DNA of 39,169 nt. Origin: an uncultured Clostridia bacterium (lineage in GTDB: Bacteria; Bacillota; Clostridia; Lachnospirales; Bianqueaceae). The notes beneath the pieces were generated by a model. That model was not told the DNA's origin. It saw only the letters and a list, made by a program, of their open reading frames with translations, and made no database searches. A program made the position numbers and the translations under genes. Where the stretch lies: assembly GCA_937892735.1 (NCBI GenBank), contig CALBGL010000131.1:1-39169 (forward strand). The letters are read 5' to 3'. Position 1 is the first letter of the stretch. Each line of letters opens with the position of its first letter. Positions 15,661-24,011 of the stretch are shown piece by piece.

Positions 15661-15844
15661 CCCTTCATCAATATTCCTCTATACACAGCATATCATTTTT
15701 ATAAAAAAGTCAACATTTTTACATTCTTATAGGGCAGTTTCTTTTTTAATTTCGTCTTTTAAATGAAGCGTAGCATTTACTCCTGTCCAGTTGGTATTTA
15801 CTCTATTGTGCCCTCAAAATCATCCGCTAAAAACAAGAAGTTAA

Positions 15845-15891
15845 AAAAGGGCTCCCCCCCCGCCTCTTCAGGCAGGAAGGAGAGTCCTTTT
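15845..15891 (-). terminator. Terminator of the sugar importer operon
   Basis: On the minus strand AAAAGGACTCTCC... pairs imperfectly with a GGGGGGGAGCCC arm, followed by TTTTTT. It is located about 40 bases after the last permease gene. The rest of 15661-15929 shows no gene. Confidence 0.75.
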
Positions 15892-15929
15892 ACATGTATC
15901 CATATTCGCCTTTCATCAAACAGCGTCGT

Positions 15930-16808
15930 TTATTCCTTTAACGAGCCAATCATCATACCGCCTACGAAGTATTTCTGCAGGAATGGATAGATGACCAGGA
16001 TCGGCACCGTTGTCACAATGACCATCGCCGCCTTCAGGCTCTTCGCCAGCATCTCATAGTCCGCTACTACGGCGCCGCCCAGATCCAGATTCGATCCTTC
16101 GATCAGGATATTTCGCAGGACCAGCTGTAACGGCCATTTCAAACGATCCTGTATATACAGATTCGCGTTAAACCAGCTATTCCAATGACCCACGCCATAA
16201 TAGAGCACCATAACGGCCATGGCCGGCAAAGACAACGGAATAAAGATCTTAAACAATACCGTCAGATGCCCCCCACCGTCAATAAATACAGATTCTACCA
16301 GGCTTTCCGGAATCGAAGAGAAATAGGATCTGAGAATAATCATGTTATACGTGCTGATCGCCGTCGGTATGATCACAGACCACAGCGTATTATACATCTG
16401 CAAGTCGCGTACGGTTAAGTACATCGGAATCAGTCCGCCGGAGAAATACATGGTAATCAATACGAACATCGTCATGACTCGATGCCAATACACATGGACT
16501 CTCGTCAGACAGTAGGCGCCTAGGCATGTCAGGACAATATTGAACAGCAGGCCTACTACCAGAATAAACAGCGTATTCGCGTATCCTGTCAGAATCTGAT
16601 GGTTAGATAATACAAGCTGATACGCCGTCGTATCAAACCCCAGAGGCCAGATCAGAATGCCGCGATGGCGAATCAGTTCCGCAGGATCACTGAAGGAGAC
16701 CATGAGTTCATACAGCATGGGATACAGCATGATAACGCCTAAAAAGATCATGAAAATGATGATGATAATATCGACGATGCGATCGCCTTTGCTTCTTGCG
16801 TTGACCAT
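15930..16808 (-). CDS. Carbohydrate ABC transporter permease, LplC/YtcP type
   Basis: This 292-residue protein has six transmembrane segments and the conserved cytoplasmic EAA-type loop near residues 185-205 (ESLVESVFIDGGGHL... then IFIPLSLP), which docks onto the ATPase subunit. It matches the LplC/YtcP branch of sugar importers: long first periplasmic segment (SFSDPAELIRHRG) and the ending FLQKYFVGGMMIGSLKE. It is the last gene of a binding protein-permease-permease operon, 12 bases after the partner permease. No ATPase is encoded here; such systems generally use a shared MsmX-type ATPase made elsewhere. The substrate is probably an oligosaccharide but not determinable. Confidence 0.94.
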   Translation of the reverse strand: MVNARSKGDRIVDIIIIIFMIFLGVIMLYPMLYELMVSFSDPAELIRHRGILIWPLGFDTTAYQLVLSNHQILTGYANTLFILVVGLLFNIVLTCLGAYCLTRVHVYWHRVMTMFVLITMYFSGGLIPMYLTVRDLQMYNTLWSVIIPTAISTYNMIILRSYFSSIPESLVESVFIDGGGHLTVLFKIFIPLSLPAMAVMVLYYGVGHWNSWFNANLYIQDRLKWPLQLVLRNILIEGSNLDLGGAVVADYEMLAKSLKAAMVIVTTVPILVIYPFLQKYFVGGMMIGSLKE

Positions 16809-16820
16809 TTTCTCCCCTCC

Positions 16821-17780
16821 TTAGAACAGACTGGTCTCTGTCAGTTTCCGGCTCAGCGTATTTGCCAGGAATACCAGCACAAAGTTGATGACCGAGTTGA
16901 ACAGGTTCACAGCTGTAGAATAACTATAATCCTGATCCAGAAGACCTTTACGATACACGTATGTAGAAATGACATCCGCGGTCGAATAGGTGGACGGATT
17001 ATACAGTAGCAGGATCTTTTCAGAGCCTACGCTCATCATCTTACCAATCTGCATGATAAACAGTATCACGATCGTTCCCTTGACGCCCGGCAGCGTGATA
17101 TGCCATATCTTGCGGAATCGTCCCGCGCCATCCAGAGAAGCCGCCTCATACAGTTGTGTGTCAATACCAGCTATCGCCGCCAGATAAATGATACTGTCCC
17201 ATCCTACCGACTGCCAAATTCCGCTGGCCACATAGATTGTTCGGAAATACTTGGGCTGCGAAAGCAGAGATACCGGCTCTGCACCGAAGAACCCGCTGAT
17301 CTGGTTGAATAAGCCGTCACTTAAGCAGAACTCTGTCAGCATACCGCATACAACCACCGTGGAGATAAAGTGCGGGAAGTATGTCACTGTCTGCATAACC
17401 TTCTTAAACTTCTGATTGCGCAGCTCATTCAGCATGATCGCCAAAATGATCGGCATCGGAAATCCGAAAATGATCTGATAAAAGCTAATCAATATCGTAT
17501 TCGTAATGGTCCTCGCCGCATGACTGCTGCTGAAAAAGTCAATAAAATGCTTAAAGCCAAACTCATCTGTGAATGGACTCCCCCAGATTCCCAGCGCAGG
17601 CTTAAAATCCTTAAATGCAAGAATAATGCCGCTCATCGGATAGTAATGGAATGTTAAGTAAAAGATAACCACCGGCAGGAACATGAAATACACGGCCTTA
17701 TTCTTCTGAAAATCCAGCCGTATGGCGCCTTGTTTACGCCCCTTTCCCCTGACGGTGCTGCCTTTTTGTTTCTTTGGCAT
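16821..17780 (-). CDS. Carbohydrate ABC transporter permease, LplB type
   Basis: This 319-residue protein has a basic N-terminal tail followed by six transmembrane segments. It has the EAA loop near residues 215-240 (YEAASLDGAGRFRKIWHITLP) and the LplB-typical LPVVIFYLTFHYYPMSG and FPHFISTVVV segments. With the next gene it forms the membrane channel of a sugar importer. It follows a strong hairpin in the gap after the binding-protein gene, so it is expected to be made in smaller amounts. Its ribosome site GGGAGG is seven bases before the ATG. Confidence 0.94.
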   Translation of the reverse strand: MPKKQKGSTVRGKGRKQGAIRLDFQKNKAVYFMFLPVVIFYLTFHYYPMSGIILAFKDFKPALGIWGSPFTDEFGFKHFIDFFSSSHAARTITNTILISFYQIIFGFPMPIILAIMLNELRNQKFKKVMQTVTYFPHFISTVVVCGMLTEFCLSDGLFNQISGFFGAEPVSLLSQPKYFRTIYVASGIWQSVGWDSIIYLAAIAGIDTQLYEAASLDGAGRFRKIWHITLPGVKGTIVILFIMQIGKMMSVGSEKILLLYNPSTYSTADVISTYVYRKGLLDQDYSYSTAVNLFNSVINFVLVFLANTLSRKLTETSLF

Positions 17781-17805
17781 AACGCAGCCTCCCTTTTTTA
17801 AAAGA

Positions 17806-17830
17806 GGGGCGGCGATGAAGCCGCCGCCCC
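17806..17830 (-). terminator. Intercistronic hairpin between binding-protein and permease genes
   Basis: GGGGCGGCG (17806-17814) and CGCCGCCCC (17822-17830) form a perfect 9-base stem with a 7-base loop, followed on the minus strand by TCTTTT. It could stop part of the RNA, or protect the 3' end of the upstream message, so that the binding protein outnumbers the channel. Confidence 0.75.
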
Positions 17831-17851
17831 AAACTTTCTATTCCTCTAAAA

Positions 17852-19492
17852 TTAACGCGCCTGATAGCGATCGTACGCCGCCTGACGCACAGCAATCACA
17901 TCCTGTATTCCCATGCTTTCAACCTCAGCGATAAAGGAATCCCAGTTAGACAGATCCTCGTTTCCAAGAATGAAGCCCAGAATTCTCTCGCGGCAGGTCG
18001 TGTCGATATCATTCCATTCGGAAACCGTATCTACTTCCTCCTCCGTATATGTAACCGTAGGATACGTATAATCCGCCATATGCGCTTCGAACGCCTTCTG
18101 AATCTCCAGCACTTCCTCTCCCATATGTGACCGTGTATCCAATGCATGCAACGAGAAATTGGCAAACTGCGCTACAAAATATCTGGCAGCCTGTGCGTCC
18201 GGCGTCTCCGAATTATTAGTAATGATCTCCTTAAAAGTAGGTTCTCCATCCACATACTCCCATGAAAATCCTTCTTCGCCATAGGAATAAAAGAGCGAAC
18301 CTTCTTCCGTATACGCATAGTCCAGGAATCGAGCCGCCGCTCCGATGTTTTCGCACTGTGTGCTGATGGATGTCGAGCAGCCGCCATTAAATACATTATT
18401 ATAATGGCTCATCTGCGGTTCATCGCCCTCGTTCATGACTACCGAGTGCAGTCCTGTCACTTTATAATTAGGATCTTCCTCGTTCGCAATGATACAATTC
18501 TGAATATTTCGAATCTGCTGCAGCGCGATTCCAGCCTCTCCGCTAGCAAACTTGGACTGCACAGTGCTCTTATCCACTGCCGCAAAGTCACGATCGATTA
18601 ACCCTTCTGCATACCATTTGGCCATCTCGGTGACAAACTCTCTGTATCCTTCTTCCAGTGGTCCAAACTTCACAGTGTCCCCATCCATATAAAATGGATA
18701 GCATATGCCCCACGGAGAACTCAGCCCCGAAGCCGCATACTCTAAAAATAACCAACGGTTTTCAAACGTCAGCGGCGCCGTAATATTCAGCTCATTTTTA
18801 AACCGCGTCAATACGTTATACCAGTCGTCCACCGTTTCCGGCACGTCTTCGCCCAGCTGATCCAAGAAGTCCTGACGGATCACAAAACCGGTGCCGGACG
18901 CCTCTTGATCGTTGCCATAGTTCGGGAAACAGTACCATGTACCATCATCCATGCTCACATTCTTATTCGCTTCCGGGTCGCTCTCCAGCCATGCTGTCAA
19001 TGCCGGGAAATATCCTTTATAATCGTTCAGCGCAATAATGTAGCCGTCATTGATAGCAGCTGCGGGCCCTCCCTTGAACGTAATCCAGTTTGCCTGCATG
19101 ATATCCGGGTATTCACCGGAAGTCAAGAGCAACGAAAATGCCTCGCTGGTCTCCTGCGGAGAAGAATCCGATCCAATGAATTCCAGGTTGATCCCCGTCT
19201 TTTCCTGTACCACATCCCAGAAGAAATGTCCCTTTACCCATTCTGGCAATTCTTCTTCTGCAGTCACTGTCATATTGATCGATAATGTCACAGTACCATC
19301 CATTGGATAGGTAAAATCACCAGCCGCATAAGGATCATCCTCTGCCGTGCTCTGACTTTCCTCCGAATCGGAAGCTCCCTGACTCGTCTCCGCAGCTTGA
19401 CTGCTTTCCTCTCCATCTCCGCCGCAACCGACTAGGCAGGACATCAGAAACATAAATGACAGAAGTACAGCCCAAATCCTTTTCCCTCTCAT
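17852..19492 (-). CDS. Extracellular sugar-binding lipoprotein, LplA type
   Basis: The start at 19492 (MRGKRIWAVLL) follows GGAGGAAATCAT; the frame open to 19564 would begin in the promoter leader. The 546-residue protein has a lipoprotein signal with lipobox LVGC, a Ser/Glu-rich linker (about residues 26-52), then a family-1-type solute-binding fold typical of LplA-like proteins of 500-560 residues. The LplA character shows in FFWDVVQEKTGINLEFIG near the N-terminus, the conserved TSGEYPDIM segment and the C-terminal cluster ending RQAAYDRYQAR. It is anchored outside the membrane and hands a carbohydrate to the two permeases. It is the first gene of the operon, with a promoter at 19587-19614. 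Confidence 0.94.
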   Translation of the reverse strand: MRGKRIWAVLLSFMFLMSCLVGCGGDGEESSQAAETSQGASDSEESQSTAEDDPYAAGDFTYPMDGTVTLSINMTVTAEEELPEWVKGHFFWDVVQEKTGINLEFIGSDSSPQETSEAFSLLLTSGEYPDIMQANWITFKGGPAAAINDGYIIALNDYKGYFPALTAWLESDPEANKNVSMDDGTWYCFPNYGNDQEASGTGFVIRQDFLDQLGEDVPETVDDWYNVLTRFKNELNITAPLTFENRWLFLEYAASGLSSPWGICYPFYMDGDTVKFGPLEEGYREFVTEMAKWYAEGLIDRDFAAVDKSTVQSKFASGEAGIALQQIRNIQNCIIANEEDPNYKVTGLHSVVMNEGDEPQMSHYNNVFNGGCSTSISTQCENIGAAARFLDYAYTEEGSLFYSYGEEGFSWEYVDGEPTFKEIITNNSETPDAQAARYFVAQFANFSLHALDTRSHMGEEVLEIQKAFEAHMADYTYPTVTYTEEEVDTVSEWNDIDTTCRERILGFILGNEDLSNWDSFIAEVESMGIQDVIAVRQAAYDRYQAR

Positions 19493-19586
19493 ATGATTTC
19501 CTCCAGTTCCTAAATTCGTCAATAAGAAAATACAAAAGAGAATGTATCTCTTTTTACGAAGCAACTCTCAATTAAAACTTATATAG

Positions 19587-19614
19587 ATTATAGCATATTG
19601 TCCAATAATTTCAA
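19587..19614 (-). promoter_or_regulatory. Promoter of the sugar importer operon
   Basis: On the minus strand TTGAAA (19609-19614) and TATAAT (19587-19592) are 16 bases apart, giving a leader of about 90 bases before the binding-protein gene. Confidence 0.7.
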
Positions 19615-19620
19615 TACTCT

Positions 19621-19973
19621 TTTTGAAAATCTTGTTATATTTGGCATTATACACAAAAATATCCCCTTATTTTTATGTAAAATGCCATTTGTTTCGCTGT
19701 TTTCCTCCCTGTTTTCCTGATAAGGTCTCCTCCTTAATGCTCTCCTGCTCAAAAGCAAATTGAGCAGGAGGAACGTCGCAAAATAGGGCGAAAAAAAGAC
19801 TGAACAGCCCCAAAAGGGTTGCCAGCCTACCTTTCGCGTTTTAAAATAAGGTTGTAAAAACAAATCAAAAACACAAAACCAATGTACCGTATATGAGCGA
19901 CAAGGTCAACTGGTATTTTCGCTAAATTGCGAAAAAATGATGTTGGAGAACACGCCCATGGCACACAAACTAA
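19621..19973 (-). promoter_or_regulatory. Long non-coding region upstream of the importer promoter
   Basis: No credible gene is present. A perfect 11-base inverted repeat lies at 19742-19752 and 19760-19770 (CTCCTGCTCAA / TTGAGCAGGAG). A second promoter-like pair occurs on the minus strand: TTGACC (19904-19909) and TACATT (19881-19886), spacing 17. Together they could produce an RNA across about 290 bases that ends at or runs through the known promoter. A regulator-binding site or a small RNA are both possible. The frame open at 19588-19863 starts with TTG and lacks a ribosome site. Confidence 0.35.
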
Positions 19974-20004
19974 AAAAGAACCCACGACTATCATGAGTTC
20001 TTTT
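19974..20004 (-). terminator. Terminator of the phosphoglycerol transferase operon
   Basis: On the minus strand AAAAGAAC and GTTCTTTT form the outer stem around an imperfect loop, followed by TTTTTT. It ends the transcript 11 bases after the stop at 20015. Confidence 0.8.
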
Positions 20005-20014
20005 CCGCTGATTC

Positions 20015-21598
20015 TTACGACCCGTACATTAACTTTTTATTATAAAACTCTGATTTTTTAGCCAGCTCCTGATTCATAACGTCCAAACCGTATTCTTCCG
20101 CGAGAGTCTCCCGTTCCGAAAACAGATTGGTTCCCAGTGCCAGACGCTCTCCTTCAATCTCTACGCCTAACGCTGCCATCGTAGTGGGAAACATATCCAA
20201 TGTCGTAAATACTCTGTTTTCCGTACGCACCGGAGGAATCGGCGCGTTCACGATCACATGATATGTGCTTCGTTCCGCGTCCTCCGGCATCTTCTCCACA
20301 AATTCCGCCGCCATCGTCAGATGATCTCCCGCAATAATAATCGTCGTGTCTTCATAGAAATCCTGCTGCTGAATCCACTGCACAAATGCTGCTACCTGCC
20401 GACTGGAACAGGACAGGGCGTTCGCATAAGAGGTATCGTGTTCCGTCTGACAGTAGGGACAGATATATCCATCCGGAAAATGCGTATCCACAGTCAGCAT
20501 GGTAAAATTAAAGGGCTGCTCCTGATCCGCGATCTCGATCAATTGTTCCTTTGCCATTTCAAAGAGCCGCCAATCCTCAAATCCCCAGAATACATAATAA
20601 TCCTCGGGAATTTTACCATTCTCCAACGCCCAGTAGTAATCATAGATCGTATAGTTTCCATGCTGCGTGAAGTAATTCGCTCGCCCTCCAAAGACAGCGT
20701 CAGATCCGATCATCAGATAATTCCGGTACCCTTCCCCCTCCAATAGCTCGCCCAATGAAGTGACGCCTGGAAAGAACGAGGAATATTCTCCCATTGTGTT
20801 GCTATCTATAGGCATTTTCAGCGGCAATCCCGCCGTCTGCGCAAACATTCCCGCAATGGTCCACCCTGTGTTTTCAATCTGTGCGGCGCCTCGCAGCGTT
20901 CCCTCTGCTGAAGAAAAATGCAGATTTTCCCGAGCCAATTCAGTCAACTCCGGAACCAGATCCTCGGCAAAATAACCGCCATCTTCCGCCGCCATGTAAG
21001 AAGCCTCCATAGACTCCAGATAAATGTAAATCAGATTGCGCTTCTCCTCCGGAAATGTCAGAACGGACGAATCCGGTTCCACATATTCTTCTTCAATCCA
21101 GGTTGAATTTTGTGACTGCAGCTCGATGTATTCTACAATCGGATACCGCTGGCACGCATACATCAGACCGCTTCCTAGGCTGACCAACGCGATCAGACAT
21201 ACAATCCAAACCGGTAAAACCGGAACGAGCGTCACCCCTCGCCGAATCTCGCGGTGGTTTCCACCTTGAAGGACTACATACAGCGTCGTCTGTCCCTTCT
21301 GTTCTCGTTTTTCACGCCACCGTTTTTCCCATCGCGGCAATAAACAAACCGCCGCCAACAGAAGCATGCTCAACACCGCGGGCATCAAACACCGCTTGAT
21401 AAAATCCAGGATCGTATTCTGATCCGTCCCCTGTAAAGGTACTTTCAAGTGAAAAATAATCTCATCGATCGTTATCTCTCCAAAAAAATCAATCGACCAA
21501 TCCACGGCCAAGAAAAGCAGGATCCCCAGTCCAAACACCAACAGTACCAGAAAGATTCCTATCCCTTTTCCCACACTACGAAAAGTTTGTCCCTTCAT
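20015..21598 (-). CDS. Membrane phosphoglycerol transferase, OpgB/LtaS-like sulfatase fold
   Basis: This 527-residue protein has three or four N-terminal transmembrane helices (within residues 10-150), then an extracytoplasmic alkaline-phosphatase-superfamily domain. The catalytic set is visible: LIYIYLESME with metal-ligand Glu195, IENTGWTIAG with likely nucleophile Thr244, VDTHFP, and AGDH near the end. ENTGWTIAG is the form found in OpgB/MdoB-like enzymes that move phosphoglycerol from lipid onto glycans, rather than the LtaS form. A four-Cys element (CPYC plus a later Cys) follows the metal site. Substrate here is unknown; modification of the neighbouring surface polysaccharide or of lipoteichoic acid are options. 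Its ATG overlaps the stop of the small upstream membrane gene by four bases. Confidence 0.88.
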   Translation of the reverse strand: MKGQTFRSVGKGIGIFLVLLVFGLGILLFLAVDWSIDFFGEITIDEIIFHLKVPLQGTDQNTILDFIKRCLMPAVLSMLLLAAVCLLPRWEKRWREKREQKGQTTLYVVLQGGNHREIRRGVTLVPVLPVWIVCLIALVSLGSGLMYACQRYPIVEYIELQSQNSTWIEEEYVEPDSSVLTFPEEKRNLIYIYLESMEASYMAAEDGGYFAEDLVPELTELARENLHFSSAEGTLRGAAQIENTGWTIAGMFAQTAGLPLKMPIDSNTMGEYSSFFPGVTSLGELLEGEGYRNYLMIGSDAVFGGRANYFTQHGNYTIYDYYWALENGKIPEDYYVFWGFEDWRLFEMAKEQLIEIADQEQPFNFTMLTVDTHFPDGYICPYCQTEHDTSYANALSCSSRQVAAFVQWIQQQDFYEDTTIIIAGDHLTMAAEFVEKMPEDAERSTYHVIVNAPIPPVRTENRVFTTLDMFPTTMAALGVEIEGERLALGTNLFSERETLAEEYGLDVMNQELAKKSEFYNKKLMYGS

Positions 21599-21939
21599 AC
21601 CTGCTCATCCTTCTGATCCACTCGCGGATGCTGTTCTTCCACACGAATCCGAAGCCATTTCCCCAAAACGCCCGCCAGGTACCCCATGACGATCGCCACA
21701 ATGACCCCCATTACAAGAAATAACAGGGACGTATATGGATCGTTCAAGTTCCCCTCTACCGCCGTAGGAATTTCGCTCTTGATCTGACGCAGGATCCCCA
21801 AAACCACCGTAGTATCCAGCAGCACAAACGATCCATAAAGGGCAAGGAGATTTGCGATCCGCTTCTCCTCGCCCCTTAGCTTAAAATAGACCAGCATAGA
21901 CAGACATGCCGGACAAAACAGGCATACAAACTGCAGCAT
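21595..21939 (-). CDS. Small membrane protein coupled to the phosphoglycerol transferase
   Basis: This 114-residue protein has three hydrophobic segments: residues 2-19 with CLFCPAC, 32-48, and 71-95 (LLFLVMGVIVAIVMGYLAGVLG). A charged C-terminal tail follows. I recognise no named family. The four-base overlap with the transferase gene and the shared promoter indicate a dedicated partner, but the role is unknown. Confidence 0.7.
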   Translation of the reverse strand: MLQFVCLFCPACLSMLVYFKLRGEEKRIANLLALYGSFVLLDTTVVLGILRQIKSEIPTAVEGNLNDPYTSLLFLVMGVIVAIVMGYLAGVLGKWLRIRVEEQHPRVDQKDEQV

Positions 21940-21986
21940 ATTTCTCTCTCCTATTCTTACTTCTCAGTGTAAAATGCGCGTAAAGA

Positions 21987-22015
21987 AATATATCACAGTT
22001 CCTGTGGTTTGTCCA
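21987..22015 (-). promoter_or_regulatory. Promoter of the phosphoglycerol transferase operon
   Basis: On the minus strand TGGACA (22010-22015) and TATATT (21987-21992) are 17 bases apart, each one base from consensus. RNA would begin near 21980, about 40 bases before the first ATG. Confidence 0.65.
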
Positions 22016-22056
22016 GATAGATTCTATGAACTTTTAGCCTCAAAACCTTAAGTTTT

Positions 22057-23928
22057 TTAATTCCCGACATACTGGTTAAAGAACTGCGCACCATAGGATG
22101 CCCGCAGCGCCTTCACCGATTCACTCTGATTAGCCGCCCCTTCCAAACGCGTCAATACAATATCAGACGCCTCCCTGACATTATCCGTGTTTCTCAGATC
22201 CCGCAGTACGCTGGCAAAAGTTGTCTCCATTTCATAATACAGACAGTCCATCTGCATGACAACATTTCCAATAGAGGCGTTCCAATCCTTCGCATGATTA
22301 TATAATGTCTGCTTTCTACTCCAGTATGTCCATTGTGCCAGCCCGTATCCATCGGAGTCATATACAAAATTGGTATATTCTCCGCTATCTACGCGCCGCG
22401 TATATTCCGCGTCGCTGATCCCATAATAGCTGTTGCTGCTGTCCTGCAGATTATTGGCTCGGAGATAGGACTCCAGATATAAATTGCCCATGAGGCCCGC
22501 AACCGCGTAGGGATTTCCCAGCCTATCCATAAAGAAGTTCCAGATCAGATCCGGCTCCGCCGTATCTGTAGGCTTCGAAGTATCCCCATACCTGGGATTC
22601 ACACTGCCATTTTCTACATAATACATCACACCATTGCTGCCGCACTGAAGGCCCGTATAATCCCAGTTAAGGATTCCATTCTGAACAAAATATATGGTGC
22701 CGTAATAGTCTGTCAGGCCCGTATACTGCAGATCCAAAATTCCGCCATCCACATAATACCAGGTCCCTTCCGACAACGCTAATCCTGTATAACTCCAATC
22801 TAACACGCCGCCCGCGACATAATAAGTCGTACTATAGTATTTCGTCAGTCCTTTGAATCCCCAGTTCAGACATCCATCTTCAATATAATACCAAGTTCCT
22901 CGGTCATTGGCCAGCCCTGTATAATCCTCCTGCCAGATACCGCCCTTTACATAATCCCAAGCGACCCCATCATAGAATATCCCGGAATAATTCCAATCCA
23001 ATACGCCCTCATAGACGTAATAAGTCGTCGTATAGTAATCGGTCAAGCCTGTATAATCCCAATCTAACACGCCGCCGTCTACGTAATACCAGATACCGCT
23101 CTCATTCACCAGTCCGGTATAATTCTTTTGCCAGATACCGCCTTTTATATGATAAGAAGACTGGTTCTCATAAAAACCGGTAAATCCCCAGTCCAATATA
23201 CCATTTCGAACAAAATAGGTCGTGGTATAATAATCAGTAAGTCCCGTATACTGCAGATCCAGCACGCCATTGGTTACGTAGTACCAGACGCCGTTTACCT
23301 CTACCAAGCCGGAGTATGTTTTCTGCCAAATACCACCCTTCACGTAGTACGACAGACCCCCTGCCTCATAGAATCCCGAATAGCCCCAATCCAGGACGCC
23401 CTTAGAAACATAATAGGTCGTGGTATAATAATCAGTCAGCCCCGTAAAGCTTTCATCCACAATACCATTTCTTACATAATACCAGACGCTGTCAATCTGC
23501 ATCAATCCTGCATATGTCGAATCGATGCTTTGTACATCTTCCATTGATTCCTCTTCCCCGGGATCTGTCACTGGCAAACTGTCCGAGGCATTCTCCTCTA
23601 TGGAAGATTCCTCCGGCAAACGGCTATTTTCCTCTTCCCCCATGGACTCATTCTGTTCCGAACTCTCTTCCGGAACAGACTCTTCCAATTTCGAACTCTC
23701 CTCCGGAACGGACTCTTCCAATTTCGAACTCTCTTCCGGAATAGACTCCTCCGGTCTTGAGCTCTCCTCCGCAACCGACTCCTCCATCGAGCCGGATTCC
23801 TCCTGCTGACTATCGTCTATCTGCGTCTCTGGCACGCTTTCTTCTGTGCTTTCTTCCGCATATACCGTAGTTATGCTAAGCATAAAAACCAGGCACACCG
23901 CGATAAACCTCAACCATTTTCTACTCAT
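22057..23928 (-). CDS. Secreted cell-wall-binding repeat protein with phage-tail-lysozyme-like domain
   Basis: This 623-residue protein starts with a Sec signal peptide (cleavage near VYAEES, residue 24). A Ser/Glu/Pro-rich stalk follows (about 25-138), with a perfect 11-residue repeat (SSKLEESVPEE) inside. Fourteen tandem repeats of about 22 residues then run from 141 to about 449, each with a G-L/F start, an aromatic YYV core and a G-x-L/W turn, like the choline/glucan-binding class of cell-wall repeats. The C-terminal 160 residues (DLIWNFFMDRLGNPYAVAG, MGNLYLESYLRANN, DGYGLAQWTYWSRK) match the phage tail lysozyme family PF18013; the Glu in LYLES is a candidate catalytic residue. It is probably a surface peptidoglycan hydrolase. 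The ribosome site AAAGGAG is clear. Confidence 0.9.
   Translation of the reverse strand: MSRKWLRFIAVCLVFMLSITTVYAEESTEESVPETQIDDSQQEESGSMEESVAEESSRPEESIPEESSKLEESVPEESSKLEESVPEESSEQNESMGEEENSRLPEESSIEENASDSLPVTDPGEEESMEDVQSIDSTYAGLMQIDSVWYYVRNGIVDESFTGLTDYYTTTYYVSKGVLDWGYSGFYEAGGLSYYVKGGIWQKTYSGLVEVNGVWYYVTNGVLDLQYTGLTDYYTTTYFVRNGILDWGFTGFYENQSSYHIKGGIWQKNYTGLVNESGIWYYVDGGVLDWDYTGLTDYYTTTYYVYEGVLDWNYSGIFYDGVAWDYVKGGIWQEDYTGLANDRGTWYYIEDGCLNWGFKGLTKYYSTTYYVAGGVLDWSYTGLALSEGTWYYVDGGILDLQYTGLTDYYGTIYFVQNGILNWDYTGLQCGSNGVMYYVENGSVNPRYGDTSKPTDTAEPDLIWNFFMDRLGNPYAVAGLMGNLYLESYLRANNLQDSSNSYYGISDAEYTRRVDSGEYTNFVYDSDGYGLAQWTYWSRKQTLYNHAKDWNASIGNVVMQMDCLYYEMETTFASVLRDLRNTDNVREASDIVLTRLEGAANQSESVKALRASYGAQFFNQYVGN
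22582..23508 (-). repeat. Fourteen 22-codon repeats in the wall-binding gene
   Basis: The coding region for residues 141-449 is built of 22-codon units. Units 1-9 show a higher-order period of three (types GLTDYYTTTYYV, GFY...KGGIWQ and GLV...WYYV), implying expansion by duplication of 66-codon blocks. Nucleotide identity between neighbouring blocks is high, so copy number could vary between strains. Confidence 0.8.
23655..23760 (-). repeat. 33-base tandem repeat in the Ser/Glu stalk
   Basis: The plus strand shows about three copies of a 33-base unit (GAACTCTCTTCCGGAACAGA then CTCTTCCAATTTC, with small changes). It encodes SSKLEESVPEE. Such perfect in-frame repeats are prone to slippage and length variation. 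Confidence 0.8.
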
Positions 23929-24011
23929 ATCATTTCTCCTTTGTTTTTTCGGCGCAAATCCGATTTTTCTCTATCGTATTGTCCTTTTGCATATCAGCTC
24001 ACCATGATGTC

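Noticed and set aside
15930..19492. Assigning the importer to pectin fragments because of the GH140 operon
   Set aside because: The two loci are about 15 kb apart with separate promoters; LplABC-type importers serve many sugars.
19588..19863. 91-codon minus-strand ORF upstream of the sugar importer
   Set aside because: It begins with TTG without a ribosome site, and it overlaps the importer promoter and an inverted repeat.
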